From assembly GCA_023229605.1 (NCBI GenBank), contig JALNYY010000086.1, positions 1 through 18,181 on the forward strand: 18,181 nt of DNA, in the 5' to 3' direction. Positions 7,231 to 14,841 of this stretch are shown here, one piece after another. The DNA comes from Methylobacter sp. (GTDB lineage Bacteria > Pseudomonadota > Gammaproteobacteria > Methylococcales > Methylomonadaceae). The notes under the pieces were generated by a model. The model worked only from the letters and a program-made list of their open reading frames with translations, did not search any database and had not been told where the DNA came from. Numbering within the stretch: position 1 is the stretch's first letter; every line of letters begins with the position of its first letter. The translations under genes were made by a program, and so were the position numbers.

Positions 7231-7263
7231 CGCCTGTATTTTTGTCGATTTTGGATAGTTTAA

Positions 7264-8526
7264 ATGATAGATTCACCTGATTTTCCAGCCATTACAAAAG
7301 TTGTTCGCGTTGATAACCGGGCATCCAAAAAAGGATTTTGGGGCGGGTGCCTGTTGACACAGTTCCTGTTGATTGGAGCACTCGCGTTGAGCGCCTGTAG
7401 CCAGGTCAATCAGGATCATCTTAAAGCCGGAACGGCAGACTACGGCCATTACCCCAACGGCGGCGGCCTGTTCGTTACCGCCGCATTCGGTCCCGATGGC
7501 CGGTTGTGGCGGATCGTACCGGAAAAGCATTACGTCTATGTCGATTATTCCGCCGATCTTGGCAAAACATTCAGCGCCCCCGTGCTCATTAATACAGAAG
7601 CCCAGCACATCAAAGTCAGCGGCGAAAACCGGCCCGGCATCGCCGTGGATCGCTCCAGACGGATCTACGTTACCTATGCAGCCGAAGGCGCACAACCGGT
7701 CGCCGTTTACTTTAGCGTTTCAGCCGATAACGGCCGCAGCTTTTCAACGCCTTCGCCGTTAAGCGATAAAGCATCCGAAGCTAATTCCTTTCAAGGGCGT
7801 CTGGCCTTGAGTCCGGCAGGTCAAGCCTATGTGTTCTGGCATGACGAACGTAATCGCACCGACTGGAAACAGCCAGGAAACTCAATTTATTACACGACTA
7901 TCAGTGGACAGGGCGGGCATACATCCGCCCAGAAACTTTCCGACGTTCTCTGCGATTGCTGCCGAATTGCCGCCGCGTTTGACGGTAACAACCAACCGGT
8001 TTTATTGGCGCGTTTTATTTATCCCGGCGGCATCCGCGATCATGGCCTGATCAAAATCCAAGCTACCGACAAGAAACCGCAGGAAACCCGGGTTACGTTC
8101 GACCAATGGGCTATCGAGGCCTGCCCGGATCACGGCCCGGCGGTTGCGATCAGCGACGATAAATATCATATCGCCTGGTTTACGCAAGGCAGCGCACGTC
8201 AAGGATTGTTCTATGCTTATTCGACCGACCATGGTCAGCATTTTTCGACTCCGTTACCGCTGGGCAACCCTGGAAAACTGCCCAGCCATCCCGATGCCAT
8301 GGCTAAAGGCAATCATATCTATCTAACCTGGACCGAGTTTGACGGCACCAAAACACAGCTTTGGGTGATGCAATCTAACGATGGCGGCCTGACTTGGCTA
8401 CCGGCTAAATCCGTCGCGGAAAGCACCGCTGAAGTCGACTTCCCGTTTTTACTGAGCAATAATAAAGATGTTTTCGTCTCATGGAACAGCAAAAACGAAG
8501 GTTATCGGTTAATTCCGGTAAATTGA
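7264..8526 (+). CDS. Sialidase-like Asp-box (BNR) propeller lipoprotein with CDCC and CPDH motifs
   Basis: The protein has 420 residues. A hydrophobic segment ends in the lipobox LSAC, with C45 as the lipid-modified Cys; the 26-residue n-region is long, so a later start is possible. At least four Asp boxes are visible: SADLGKTFS (96-104), SADNGRSFS (153-161), STDHGQHFS (320-328) and SNDGGLTWL (371-379), which indicates a beta-propeller. The usual sialidase catalytic set is not obvious, so it should not be called a sialidase enzyme. Two notable motifs are C-D-C-C (230-233) and C-P-D-H-G (287-291), which could bind metal or form disulfides. It lies between the barrel gene and a CxxC thioredoxin gene. 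Confidence 0.8.
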   Translation: MIDSPDFPAITKVVRVDNRASKKGFWGGCLLTQFLLIGALALSACSQVNQDHLKAGTADYGHYPNGGGLFVTAAFGPDGRLWRIVPEKHYVYVDYSADLGKTFSAPVLINTEAQHIKVSGENRPGIAVDRSRRIYVTYAAEGAQPVAVYFSVSADNGRSFSTPSPLSDKASEANSFQGRLALSPAGQAYVFWHDERNRTDWKQPGNSIYYTTISGQGGHTSAQKLSDVLCDCCRIAAAFDGNNQPVLLARFIYPGGIRDHGLIKIQATDKKPQETRVTFDQWAIEACPDHGPAVAISDDKYHIAWFTQGSARQGLFYAYSTDHGQHFSTPLPLGNPGKLPSHPDAMAKGNHIYLTWTEFDGTKTQLWVMQSNDGGLTWLPAKSVAESTAEVDFPFLLSNNKDVFVSWNSKNEGYRLIPVN

Positions 8527-8552
8527 ATCCGCCATACTGTATAAACAAACTC

Positions 8553-9041
8553 ATGCCCTTAAAAAAACTTGTTCCCGGTTTACTGTTTCTCCTTTCAGCT
8601 TTCCTAAGCGCGCCTGCACAGGCCGAGCCTTCGGCCTTCACATCGGGAAGTTATCGGCAACTATTGGCCGACAACGCCAACCAACCGTTCATGCTGGTCA
8701 TTTGGTCGGTAAACTGCTCTTCCTGCCTGAAAGATATGGCGCTGTTAAGCAGCATTCATAAAAGCAGGCCTGAACTCAAAATGGTCATGCTGGCGGCGGA
8801 CGAGTTATCCGCCACCGACCAAATTCAGCAAATCCTGGAGAAAAACCAATTATCCGAGATTGAAAACTGGGTCTATGCCGAAGAAAATACCCAAAAACTG
8901 CAATTTGAAATCGATCCTAAATGGTATGGCGAACTGCCCAGAACCTATTTCTTCGATAAAGCGCATCAACGCACCGGGGTCAGCGGCGTATTGTCAAAAG
9001 AGGATTATGATGCGATGTTCGCCAAAATCCTGAAACCTTGA
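8553..9041 (+). CDS. Secreted thioredoxin-like (TlpA-type) protein with CSSC site
   Basis: The protein has 162 residues from ATG 8553 (MPLKKLVPGLLFLLSAFLSA), which gives a clean signal peptide ending PAQA. The upstream frame start at 8481 would overlap the previous gene and bury the signal, so it is rejected. A thioredoxin fold is suggested by MLVIWSVNCSSCLKDM, with the CxxC pair at 55 and 58, and by GELPRTYFFD carrying the cis-Pro strand. It is expected in the periplasm as a disulfide reductase or oxidase. It starts 26 bases after the Cys-rich Asp-box lipoprotein, so that protein is the natural candidate partner. No classical Shine-Dalgarno sequence is seen before the start. Confidence 0.8.
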   Translation: MPLKKLVPGLLFLLSAFLSAPAQAEPSAFTSGSYRQLLADNANQPFMLVIWSVNCSSCLKDMALLSSIHKSRPELKMVMLAADELSATDQIQQILEKNQLSEIENWVYAEENTQKLQFEIDPKWYGELPRTYFFDKAHQRTGVSGVLSKEDYDAMFAKILKP

Positions 9042-9122
9042 TCCAAGTAACTACATTTTTAAACCCCGGATAAAAAGTTACGTTAAAATGGCCTATCTAA
9101 TAGAAACTACCGGCCGTTTTTT

Positions 9123-9902
9123 ATGTTCAAAAAAATACTCTCAGTTCTGGTTACCTGTCTATTAAGCGCCTGCATCACCAGCCCTACAGGCAGAAGCCAA
9201 CTTGTTTTCATGCCCGAGGCGCAAATCGATCAAATGGGTTTGCAGGCTTTCGACAACCTGAAAAAACAAAAACCTGTCAGCACTAACAGTCAATACAACC
9301 AACTGGCAAACTGTATCGCCGGGGCAATAACCCGGGAAACAGGCGGCAACTGGGAAGTCGTGGTCTTTGAAGACGCCACGCCTAACGCGTTTGCATTGCC
9401 CGGCAATAAAATCGGCATCCATACCGGCATGATCACCCTGGCCGATAACCAGGACCAACTGGCTGCGGTTATCGGCCATGAAGTCGGCCACGTACTCGCC
9501 AAACACAGCAATGAACGCGCCTCGCAGGAAATGGCGGTCAACCAGGGCCTGAGCATCATCCAGGCGGTCAGCGCACCGCAAACCGCTTTAGGCCAAACAG
9601 CGCTAGGCATGCTGGGAATCGGCGCGCAATACGGCATACTGATGCCTTACAGCCGCGTCCATGAAAGCGAAGCCGACATGATCGGCATGGATTTAATGGC
9701 CAAAGCAGGCTTTGACCCAAGACAAAGCATCAGCTTGTGGCAAAAAATGGAACGGGCATCGCAAGGCCAGCAACCGATAGAATTCCTGTCGACCCATCCT
9801 TCGAACTCAACCCGCATTCAGCAATTGGAACAACATATGCCGCAAGCCATGGGCTTATTCCAACAAGCCCAATCTGCGGGTAAACAACCGCATTGCAATT
9901 AA
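9123..9902 (+). CDS. M48-family zinc metalloprotease lipoprotein (LoiP/YcaL-like)
   Basis: The protein has 259 residues. The signal peptide ends in the lipobox LLSAC (C17), so it is a lipoprotein, probably of the outer membrane. HEVGH at 119-123 supplies two zinc ligands and the catalytic Glu. ESEAD at 181-185 supplies the third ligand, as in peptidase family M48 proteins of the BepA/LoiP/YcaL type, which take part in envelope protein quality control. The preceding NAFALPGNKIGIHTGMI block is also characteristic. There is an 81-base gap after the thioredoxin-like gene with no clear terminator. dapC follows after 3 bases, implying co-transcription although the functions differ. No strong Shine-Dalgarno sequence is seen. 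Confidence 0.9.
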   Translation: MFKKILSVLVTCLLSACITSPTGRSQLVFMPEAQIDQMGLQAFDNLKKQKPVSTNSQYNQLANCIAGAITRETGGNWEVVVFEDATPNAFALPGNKIGIHTGMITLADNQDQLAAVIGHEVGHVLAKHSNERASQEMAVNQGLSIIQAVSAPQTALGQTALGMLGIGAQYGILMPYSRVHESEADMIGMDLMAKAGFDPRQSISLWQKMERASQGQQPIEFLSTHPSNSTRIQQLEQHMPQAMGLFQQAQSAGKQPHCN

Positions 9903-9905
9903 TCG

Positions 9906-11105
9906 ATGACCCCTAATTTAAAACACTTACATCCCTATCCGTTCGAGAAACTGGCGCAACTGAAGCAAGGCATCGTCCCGCCTGCAAACAAGCCGCATAT
10001 CGCGCTATCGATGGGCGAGCCCACCCATGCCACGCCGCATTTAATCCAGGAAGCGCTGCTAACCCATTTGCACGGCTTGGCTAACTATCCGACCACCAAA
10101 GGCATACCTGAACTTCGGCAGGCGATAGCCGGATGGATCAGCCGGCGTTTCCGGATTCCGGCCGATGCCGTTAATGCCGAAACCCAGGTTTTACCGGTCA
10201 ACGGCACGCGCGAGGCGTTGTTTTCGTTTGCCCAGTGCCTTGTCGACCCGACTAAGGCCGGCCCAGTCGTGATCATGCCGAACCCGTTTTACCAGATTTA
10301 TGAAGGCGCAGCCCTGCTGGCAGGCGCTGAACCCTATTACCTGAACACGCTGGAAGACTCCGGTTATTTGCCGGATTTCGATTCGGTGCCGGATCAAATA
10401 TGGCAACGCTGCCAGCTGATTTACATCTGCTCGCCGGGCAACCCGACCGGCTCGGTCATAGATCAGGCCGGCCACGAAAAGCTGCTGAAGCTGGCGGAAA
10501 AATACGATTTTGTGATTGCCTCCGACGAGTGCTACACCGAGATCTATGACGACGAGAACGCCCCGCCGCCAGGCTTGCTGCAAACAGCCTATAACATGGG
10601 CAACACGGCATTCAAGCGCTGCGTCATTTTCCACAGTTTATCCAAGCGCTCAAACGCTCCGGGCTTACGCTCGGGCTTTGTCGCAGGCGATGCCGAGATA
10701 TTGAAGCACTATTTTCAATACCGGACTTATCACGGCTGCGCGATGCCCTTGCCTACGCAACATGCCAGCATCCAAGCCTGGCAGGATGAGCGTCACGTCA
10801 TCGAAAACCGGCGCTTGTACCGCGAAAAATTCGCGGCCTTCATCGATATTCTTGGGCGTGTAAGCACCGTCAGCCGGCCGCCCGCCAGTTTTTATGTTTG
10901 GTTGAAAACGCCGATTTCGGACACCGAATTCGCCAAGCGACTGTTCGCCGAACAAAACATCACCGTGCTGCCCGGCAGTTACTTGTCCCGCGATTGCGAC
11001 GGCGTTGATCCCGGCCTAAACCACGTCAGGATCGCATTGGTCGCGCCGCTGGATGAATGCATAGACGCCGCGCAACGCATCAAATATTTCCTTAACTCTT
11101 TATAA
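9906..11105 (+). CDS. dapC: Succinyldiaminopimelate transaminase (class I/II PLP aminotransferase)
   Basis: The protein has 399 residues. It catalyses the PLP-dependent, glutamate-linked transamination giving N-succinyl-LL-2,6-diaminopimelate in the cytoplasm. The PLP lysine is K247 in HSLSKRSNAPGLRSGF; SPGNPTG (176-182) and ASDECY with D207 are also present. The glutamate-rich N-terminus and the YPTTKGIPELRQAI block fit the gammaproteobacterial/betaproteobacterial DapC group rather than ArgD. Adjacency to dapD (10-base gap) makes the assignment strong. It begins 3 bases after the M48 protease stop and has no good Shine-Dalgarno sequence, so coupling to the upstream gene is likely. Confidence 0.92.
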   Translation: MTPNLKHLHPYPFEKLAQLKQGIVPPANKPHIALSMGEPTHATPHLIQEALLTHLHGLANYPTTKGIPELRQAIAGWISRRFRIPADAVNAETQVLPVNGTREALFSFAQCLVDPTKAGPVVIMPNPFYQIYEGAALLAGAEPYYLNTLEDSGYLPDFDSVPDQIWQRCQLIYICSPGNPTGSVIDQAGHEKLLKLAEKYDFVIASDECYTEIYDDENAPPPGLLQTAYNMGNTAFKRCVIFHSLSKRSNAPGLRSGFVAGDAEILKHYFQYRTYHGCAMPLPTQHASIQAWQDERHVIENRRLYREKFAAFIDILGRVSTVSRPPASFYVWLKTPISDTEFAKRLFAEQNITVLPGSYLSRDCDGVDPGLNHVRIALVAPLDECIDAAQRIKYFLNSL

Positions 11106-11114
11106 AAGAAAACT

Positions 11115-11930
11115 ATGTCACTAGAACAAATTATTAACGACGCCTTTGAAAACCGTGCCGACATCTCTCCAGCCGGCGTTTCCGCCGAAGTGCGCTCAGC
11201 CGTCGAAGAAGCAATCAACTTATTGGACAGCGGCAAAGCCCGCGTCGCCGAAAAAACCGGCGGCGCATGGGTCGTCAACCAATGGCTGAAAAAAGCCGTG
11301 TTGCTGTCGTTCAGAATCAACGAAAACCGCATCATGGAAGGCGGCAACACGCGCTATTACGACAAGGTTGAGGCAAAATTCGCCACCTACTCGCCTGACG
11401 ACTTTGCTCAATCCGGCGTACGCGTCGTGCCTAATGCCGTTGTCCGTCACGGCGCTTACGTTGCCCCCGGCGCTATCTTGATGCCGTCGTTCGTCAATAT
11501 CGGCGGCTATGTAGACAGCGGCACGATGGTCGACACCTGGGCCAGCGTCGGTTCTTGCGCGCAAATCGGCAAAAACGTGCATCTTTCCGGCGGCGTCGGC
11601 ATCGGCGGCGTTTTGGAACCCTTGCAAGCAGGCCCAACCATCATTGAAGACAACTGCTTTATCGGCGCGCGTTCGGAAATCGTCGAAGGCGTTGTGGTTG
11701 AAGAAGGCTCGGTCATTTCAATGGGCGTTTACATCGGTCAAAGCACCAAAATCTACAACCGCATGACCGGCGAAATCAGCTATGGACGCATTCCGGCAGG
11801 CTCAGTCGTCGTTGCCGGCAACCTGCCTTCTGCGGACGGCAAATACAGCCTGTATTGCGCGGTTATCATCAAGCAGGTTGATGAAAAAACCCGCAGCAAA
11901 ACCGGCATCAATGAGTTGTTGAGGGATTAA
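11115..11930 (+). CDS. dapD: 2,3,4,5-tetrahydropyridine-2,6-dicarboxylate N-succinyltransferase
   Basis: The protein has 271 residues, close to the usual 274. It transfers succinyl from succinyl-CoA to tetrahydrodipicolinate, the step before DapC. An N-terminal helical domain is followed by the left-handed beta-helix of hexapeptide repeats from about residue 100. Characteristic blocks are NVGAYV-like IGGYVDSGTMVDTWASVGSC, split here as IGGYVDSG and VDTWASVG, then LSGGVGIGGVLEPLQ and SEIVEGVVVEEGSVISMGV. It lies 10 bases after dapC with a weak AGAAA. A 10-bp stem-loop begins 8 bases after the stop. Confidence 0.97.
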   Translation: MSLEQIINDAFENRADISPAGVSAEVRSAVEEAINLLDSGKARVAEKTGGAWVVNQWLKKAVLLSFRINENRIMEGGNTRYYDKVEAKFATYSPDDFAQSGVRVVPNAVVRHGAYVAPGAILMPSFVNIGGYVDSGTMVDTWASVGSCAQIGKNVHLSGGVGIGGVLEPLQAGPTIIEDNCFIGARSEIVEGVVVEEGSVISMGVYIGQSTKIYNRMTGEISYGRIPAGSVVVAGNLPSADGKYSLYCAVIIKQVDEKTRSKTGINELLRD

Positions 11931-11937
11931 TCGTGTC

Positions 11938-11966
11938 GGGTGCATAAGCATTTGCGTTATGCACCC
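11938..11966 (+). terminator. Strong stem-loop after dapD
   Basis: GGGTGCATAA (11938-11947) pairs perfectly with TTATGCACCC (11957-11966) around a 9-base loop, 8 bases after the dapD stop. The following bases are C-rich rather than T-rich, so it may act as a 3'-end protecting or processing structure rather than a full intrinsic terminator. It could also be a REP remnant. Confidence 0.5.
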
Positions 11967-12041
11967 GTCCCTGTTCATCCCGCGGATGGCTCACACATCC
12001 TTTCCGTCATCCCAACCGACACAACCCATCACTAACAAACC

Positions 12042-12512
12042 ATGATTAACAACGATGTATTACGCCGGGTACGCTACGCTTTAGAGCTTAAAGACCAGAC
12101 CATGATCGAGATCTTCGCCTTAAGCGGCGCAGAGATAAGCCGGGACGAGTTGCTCAAGCTGCTCAAAAAAGATAATGAAGCCGATTACGTCCCGCTTAGC
12201 AATAAGCTGATGGAGCAATTTCTGGACGGCCTGATTATCCATAGAAGAGGCAGACAGGAGAATCCGCCCGCGCAGGTGAAAAAACCGGAGCCGTTGACCA
12301 ATAACGTGATCCTCAAAAAACTGCGTATCGCGCTGGAATTTAAAGAAGAGGACATGCTCAGCACCCTAAAGCTGGCTGATTTCGAACTGTCGAAAGGCGA
12401 ACTCAGCTCTTTTTTCAGGCAAAAAGGCCATAAGCATCACCGGGAGTGCGGCGACCAGATTCTGAGAAATTTTTTACAAGGTTTAACCATCCGTTTTAGA
12501 GAACAGGACTGA
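12042..12512 (+). CDS. DUF1456 (YehS-like) protein
   Basis: The protein has 156 residues and is built from two tandem copies of the same unit. The first begins NNDVLRRVRYALELKDQTMIE (residues 2-22, written here only to show the pattern with NNVILKKLRIALEFKE in the second, near residue 87). Each copy is helical and about 65 residues long, joined by a charged linker. This matches the DUF1456/YehS family, whose biochemical role is unknown. It lies between dapD and a small acidic protein gene on the same strand, 111 bases after dapD. No clear Shine-Dalgarno sequence precedes the ATG. Confidence 0.85.
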   Translation: MINNDVLRRVRYALELKDQTMIEIFALSGAEISRDELLKLLKKDNEADYVPLSNKLMEQFLDGLIIHRRGRQENPPAQVKKPEPLTNNVILKKLRIALEFKEEDMLSTLKLADFELSKGELSSFFRQKGHKHHRECGDQILRNFLQGLTIRFREQD

Positions 12513-12626
12513 TACCACCCTCTCCCTCTGGACGACTGCAGGATGCAGGAGGTATGCCGAGAGGGCTTTGCACCAATCAGCAGTATTGTTTACATAACAA
12601 CCCATAACTTAACCAAGGCCAATACC

Positions 12627-12869
12627 ATGAGCGAACAAATTTCAAACAATGCCATCATTTACGCGACACTTGCCTTAAACAGCGAAGTCGCCCTGCAACA
12701 CGAATATTTGGACTCGCCCGACGTTCCCGAAGATGAACGCGAGAATGAAGAAGAAATCCTGGCAGACCTGGAACAAGCCTTTATGGAGTTCGTCGACCTT
12801 TACAAGAACCGCTGCAAAACGGATCAGCAATTGCCCAGCATAGACGAATTGCTGAACAGCCAATTGTGA
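12627..12869 (+). CDS. Small acidic protein of unknown function
   Basis: The protein has 80 residues from ATG 12627 (MSEQISNNAIIYATLALNSE), with AAGG 8 bases upstream. An upstream in-frame start at 12543 gives a 28-residue extension without protein character and is rejected. The protein is strongly acidic in its middle (DVPEDERENEEEILADLEQ) and probably all-helical, with no membrane segment. I do not recognise the family. It ends 3 bases before yffB, so the two are likely co-translated. An accessory or adaptor role is possible but nothing in the sequence shows it. Confidence 0.7.
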   Translation: MSEQISNNAIIYATLALNSEVALQHEYLDSPDVPEDERENEEEILADLEQAFMEFVDLYKNRCKTDQQLPSIDELLNSQL

Positions 12870-12872
12870 TCC

Positions 12873-13229
12873 ATGTACACGCTTTACGGCATCAAAAACT
12901 GCGACACCGTCAAAAAAGCGCGTAACTGGCTGGATCAAAACGGCATAGCCTATCGGTTCCACGACTTTCGAACCGATGGCTTAACGCCAGAGTTGCTGCA
13001 GCATTTTGCCGAGCATTTGGACTGGAACAAACTGCTTAACCGAAGCAGCACCAGTTGGCGGCAACTCAGCGCCGAGCAGCAAAGCGGCCTGACTCAAGAA
13101 AAAGCCGTGCAACTGATGCTGGCCACCCCTACCCTGATTAAGCGCCCGATTTTAGATACCGGCGACAAGCTAATCCTAGGGTTTAACGCCAAGGATAATG
13201 GATATACCGCAAATCTCTCGAAAACCTGA
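12873..13229 (+). CDS. yffB: ArsC/Spx-family thioredoxin-fold protein YffB
   Basis: The protein has 118 residues. The N-terminus MYTLYGIKNCDTVKKARNWL carries C10 in the CDTV motif, and LIKRPILDTG marks the ArsC-fold C-terminal part. In the YffB group this single Cys replaces the CxxC of thioredoxins; a glutathione-linked reductase role has been proposed but arsenate reduction is not expected. In E. coli yffB also stands next to dapE, which supports the call because dapE follows here after a repeat island. It starts 3 bases after the small acidic gene. Confidence 0.88.
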   Translation: MYTLYGIKNCDTVKKARNWLDQNGIAYRFHDFRTDGLTPELLQHFAEHLDWNKLLNRSSTSWRQLSAEQQSGLTQEKAVQLMLATPTLIKRPILDTGDKLILGFNAKDNGYTANLSKT

Positions 13230-13294
13230 CGCCCTCGTTCCCATACGTCGAATCACTGTCTAAGTTGATGGCGGCATATTTCCAGCGGCTGGAG

Positions 13295-13312
13295 TGCAAG
13301 GCTGGCCTTGCA
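13295..13312. repeat. REP-like hairpin 1 (TGCAAGGC/GCCTTGCA)
   Basis: A perfect 8-bp complementarity with a 2-base centre (7 bp or fewer in practice). It is nearly identical to the second hairpin 15 bases further on, and the outer GGAGT/ACTCC flanks of the two could pair with each other instead. Confidence 0.6.
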
Positions 13313-13326
13313 GTATGGAGCGGTTA

Positions 13327-13346
13327 GTACAAGGCAAGCCTTGTAC
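13327..13346. repeat. REP-like hairpin 2 (GTACAAGGC/GCCTTGTAC)
   Basis: A perfect 9-bp inverted repeat around AA, followed by TCC. Together with hairpin 1 it forms a two-unit palindromic block in the yffB-dapE gap. Confidence 0.65.
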
Positions 13347-13469
13347 TCCATTTAGGCTTAACTTAATGGCAGTGACGCGCAACATCCGAAAACATAAACA
13401 ATATAAACACAGGACGCAACGCGCCCACCATGACATTCCCGCATAACACATGGGAACGAGAAATTTATT

Positions 13470-14597
13470 ATGAGCGACACACTGGAACTACTTAAAGACC
13501 TTATCAGCCGCGAATCGGTAACTCCAAAAGATGCGGGTTGCCAGGATGTGCTGGCAGCGCGCTTGACCAAACTGGGCTTCAAGGAAGAACGCCTGGACTT
13601 TGAAGACACCCAAAACATCTGGCTTAGACGCGGCAATGCCAAACCGCTGCTGACCTTCCTCGGCCACACCGATGTTGTGCCTACCGGCCCCTTGGATGCC
13701 TGGGTTTCGCCGCCGTTTGAGCCGACAATTATTGGCGACAAGCTTTACGGCCGCGGCGCTGCCGATATGAAAGGCGGCATCGCCTGCTTTATCACCGCCG
13801 TCGAGCGCTTTATCGCCAGGCACCCGGATCATCAAGGCTCTATCGCGGTGATGATGACCAGCGACGAAGAAGGCATCGCCACCAATGGCGTGGTTAAAGT
13901 CGTCGAAGTGCTGGAACAACGCAACGAGAAAATAGACTGGTGCCTGGTCGGCGAACCGTCCAGCGACAAGAAAATCGGCGACGTGATCCGTGTCGGCCGG
14001 CGCGGCTCGTTATGCGCCAAACTGACCATTAAAGGCATACAAGGCCATGTCGCCTATCCTGAGCTTGCCGACAACCCGATACACACATTCGCCCCGGCCT
14101 TAAAAGACCTGACAGAGGAAGTCTGGGATCACGGCAACGCGTTTTTCCCGCCGACCAGCCTGCAGGTTTCCAATATCAACGCCGGAACCGGAGCGGAAAA
14201 CATCATCCCCGGCTGCGTCAACGTGCAGTTCAACCTGCGTTTTTGCACCGAACTGGACGAGGAAACCATCAAGCAACGCACCCGCGCGATACTGGACAAA
14301 TACGATTTCAAATACGAACTGCAATGGCGCTTGTCCGGCAATCCGTTCCTGACCCAGCCGGGCGCATTAATCGATGCGGCCCATGCCGCGATCAAAACCG
14401 TGACCGGCTTTGAAACGCTGGACGACACCGGCGGGGGCACATCCGACGGACGTTTTATCGCCCCGACCGGCGCGCAGGTAATCGAGCTCGGCCCGTTGAA
14501 TGAAAGCATCCATAAAATCAACGAGCATGTCGGCGTGGATGACCTGGAGATTTTGTCCGATATTTATGAACAGATGCTGATTAATTTACTGGCGTAG
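13470..14597 (+). CDS. dapE: Succinyl-diaminopimelate desuccinylase
   Basis: The protein has 375 residues, the usual length. It is a zinc-dependent M20 hydrolase that removes succinate from N-succinyl-LL-diaminopimelate after DapC. Metal and active-site residues are visible: H66 and D68 in GHTDVVPTG, D99 in GRGAADMKGG, E133/E134 in TSDEEG, and the C-terminal NESIHKINEHV His. The dimerisation domain lies between about residues 180 and 290. The start (MSDTLELLKDLISRESVTP) is the standard one. The purine stretch upstream, GAACGAGAA, belongs to the end of the repeat island. It is convergent with the GNAT gene across a second island. Confidence 0.97.
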   Translation: MSDTLELLKDLISRESVTPKDAGCQDVLAARLTKLGFKEERLDFEDTQNIWLRRGNAKPLLTFLGHTDVVPTGPLDAWVSPPFEPTIIGDKLYGRGAADMKGGIACFITAVERFIARHPDHQGSIAVMMTSDEEGIATNGVVKVVEVLEQRNEKIDWCLVGEPSSDKKIGDVIRVGRRGSLCAKLTIKGIQGHVAYPELADNPIHTFAPALKDLTEEVWDHGNAFFPPTSLQVSNINAGTGAENIIPGCVNVQFNLRFCTELDEETIKQRTRAILDKYDFKYELQWRLSGNPFLTQPGALIDAAHAAIKTVTGFETLDDTGGGTSDGRFIAPTGAQVIELGPLNESIHKINEHVGVDDLEILSDIYEQMLINLLA

Positions 14598-14610
14598 ATA
14601 CTTATGCTGT

Positions 14611-14826
14611 GCGGTATGCACTCAATGTCGTTAAGTTTAAGGATTCCCCCCCCCGAGCTTGTCGAAGGGTGGGCGGTAAGCCGCTCATCCTAAAAAATCA
14701 GTTGGAACGCGTGAAATCCGTTCGTGCTGAGCTTGTCGAAGCATGAGCGGATTTTACGCTCCCCATTTGGTGAGCATAGCGGCTCACCGCGAACGGCTTG
14801 ACTTAACGGCATTGGTTATGCACCGC
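14611..14826. repeat. MITE-like island with about 32-base imperfect terminal inverted repeats
   Basis: The left end (14611-14642) reads GCGGTATGCACTCAATGTCG then TTAAGTTTAAGG. The right end (14794-14826), complemented, reads GCGGTGCATAACCAATGCCG then TTAAGTCAAGCCG. The two align over nearly their whole length. The 216-base body has a 9-C run, two copies of GAGCTTGTCGAAG (14655-14667 and 14729-14741) and a 7-bp hairpin GGTGAGC/GCTCACC (14769-14788). It fills the gap between the convergent dapE and GNAT genes and codes for nothing credible. Confidence 0.65.
14655..14741. repeat. Two copies of the GAGCTTGTCGAAG repeat
   Basis: Exact 13-base copies at 14655-14667 and 14729-14741. The second sits in a larger imperfect palindrome (CCGTTCGTGC ... 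GCATGAGCGG). I recall this motif as a widely dispersed intergenic repeat in many bacteria; here it is part of the island's interior. Confidence 0.6.
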
Positions 14827-14841
14827 CCACCTTTTTATGCA

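Larger units (their letters stand above)
13234..13460. repeat. Repeat island with 11-base terminal inverted repeats between yffB and dapE
   Basis: CTCGTTCCCAT at 13234-13244 and its exact complement ATGGGAACGAG at 13450-13460 bound a 227-base island without a gene. Inside are two strong hairpins (listed separately), a TTAACTTAATGGCA segment and a GGACGCAACGCG segment. The last two recur in reverse order and strand at 16701-16823. It looks like a composite of dispersed REP/MITE sequences. The right end lies 9 bases before the dapE ATG, so it provides that gene's upstream purine stretch. Confidence 0.65.

Noticed and set aside
7264..8526. Calling the Asp-box protein an active sialidase
   Set aside because: Asp boxes only show the fold; the arginine triad and other catalytic residues are not evident.
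8481..8552. Upstream start for the thioredoxin-like protein
   Set aside because: It overlaps the end of the Asp-box gene and would place 24 polar residues ahead of a clean signal peptide.
12543..12626. Upstream start for the small acidic protein
   Set aside because: The inner ATG has AAGG at good spacing and the extension lacks protein-like character.
13234..13460. CRISPR array in the repeat-rich yffB-dapE gap
   Set aside because: There are only two hairpins, no regular repeat-spacer periodicity and no cas genes.
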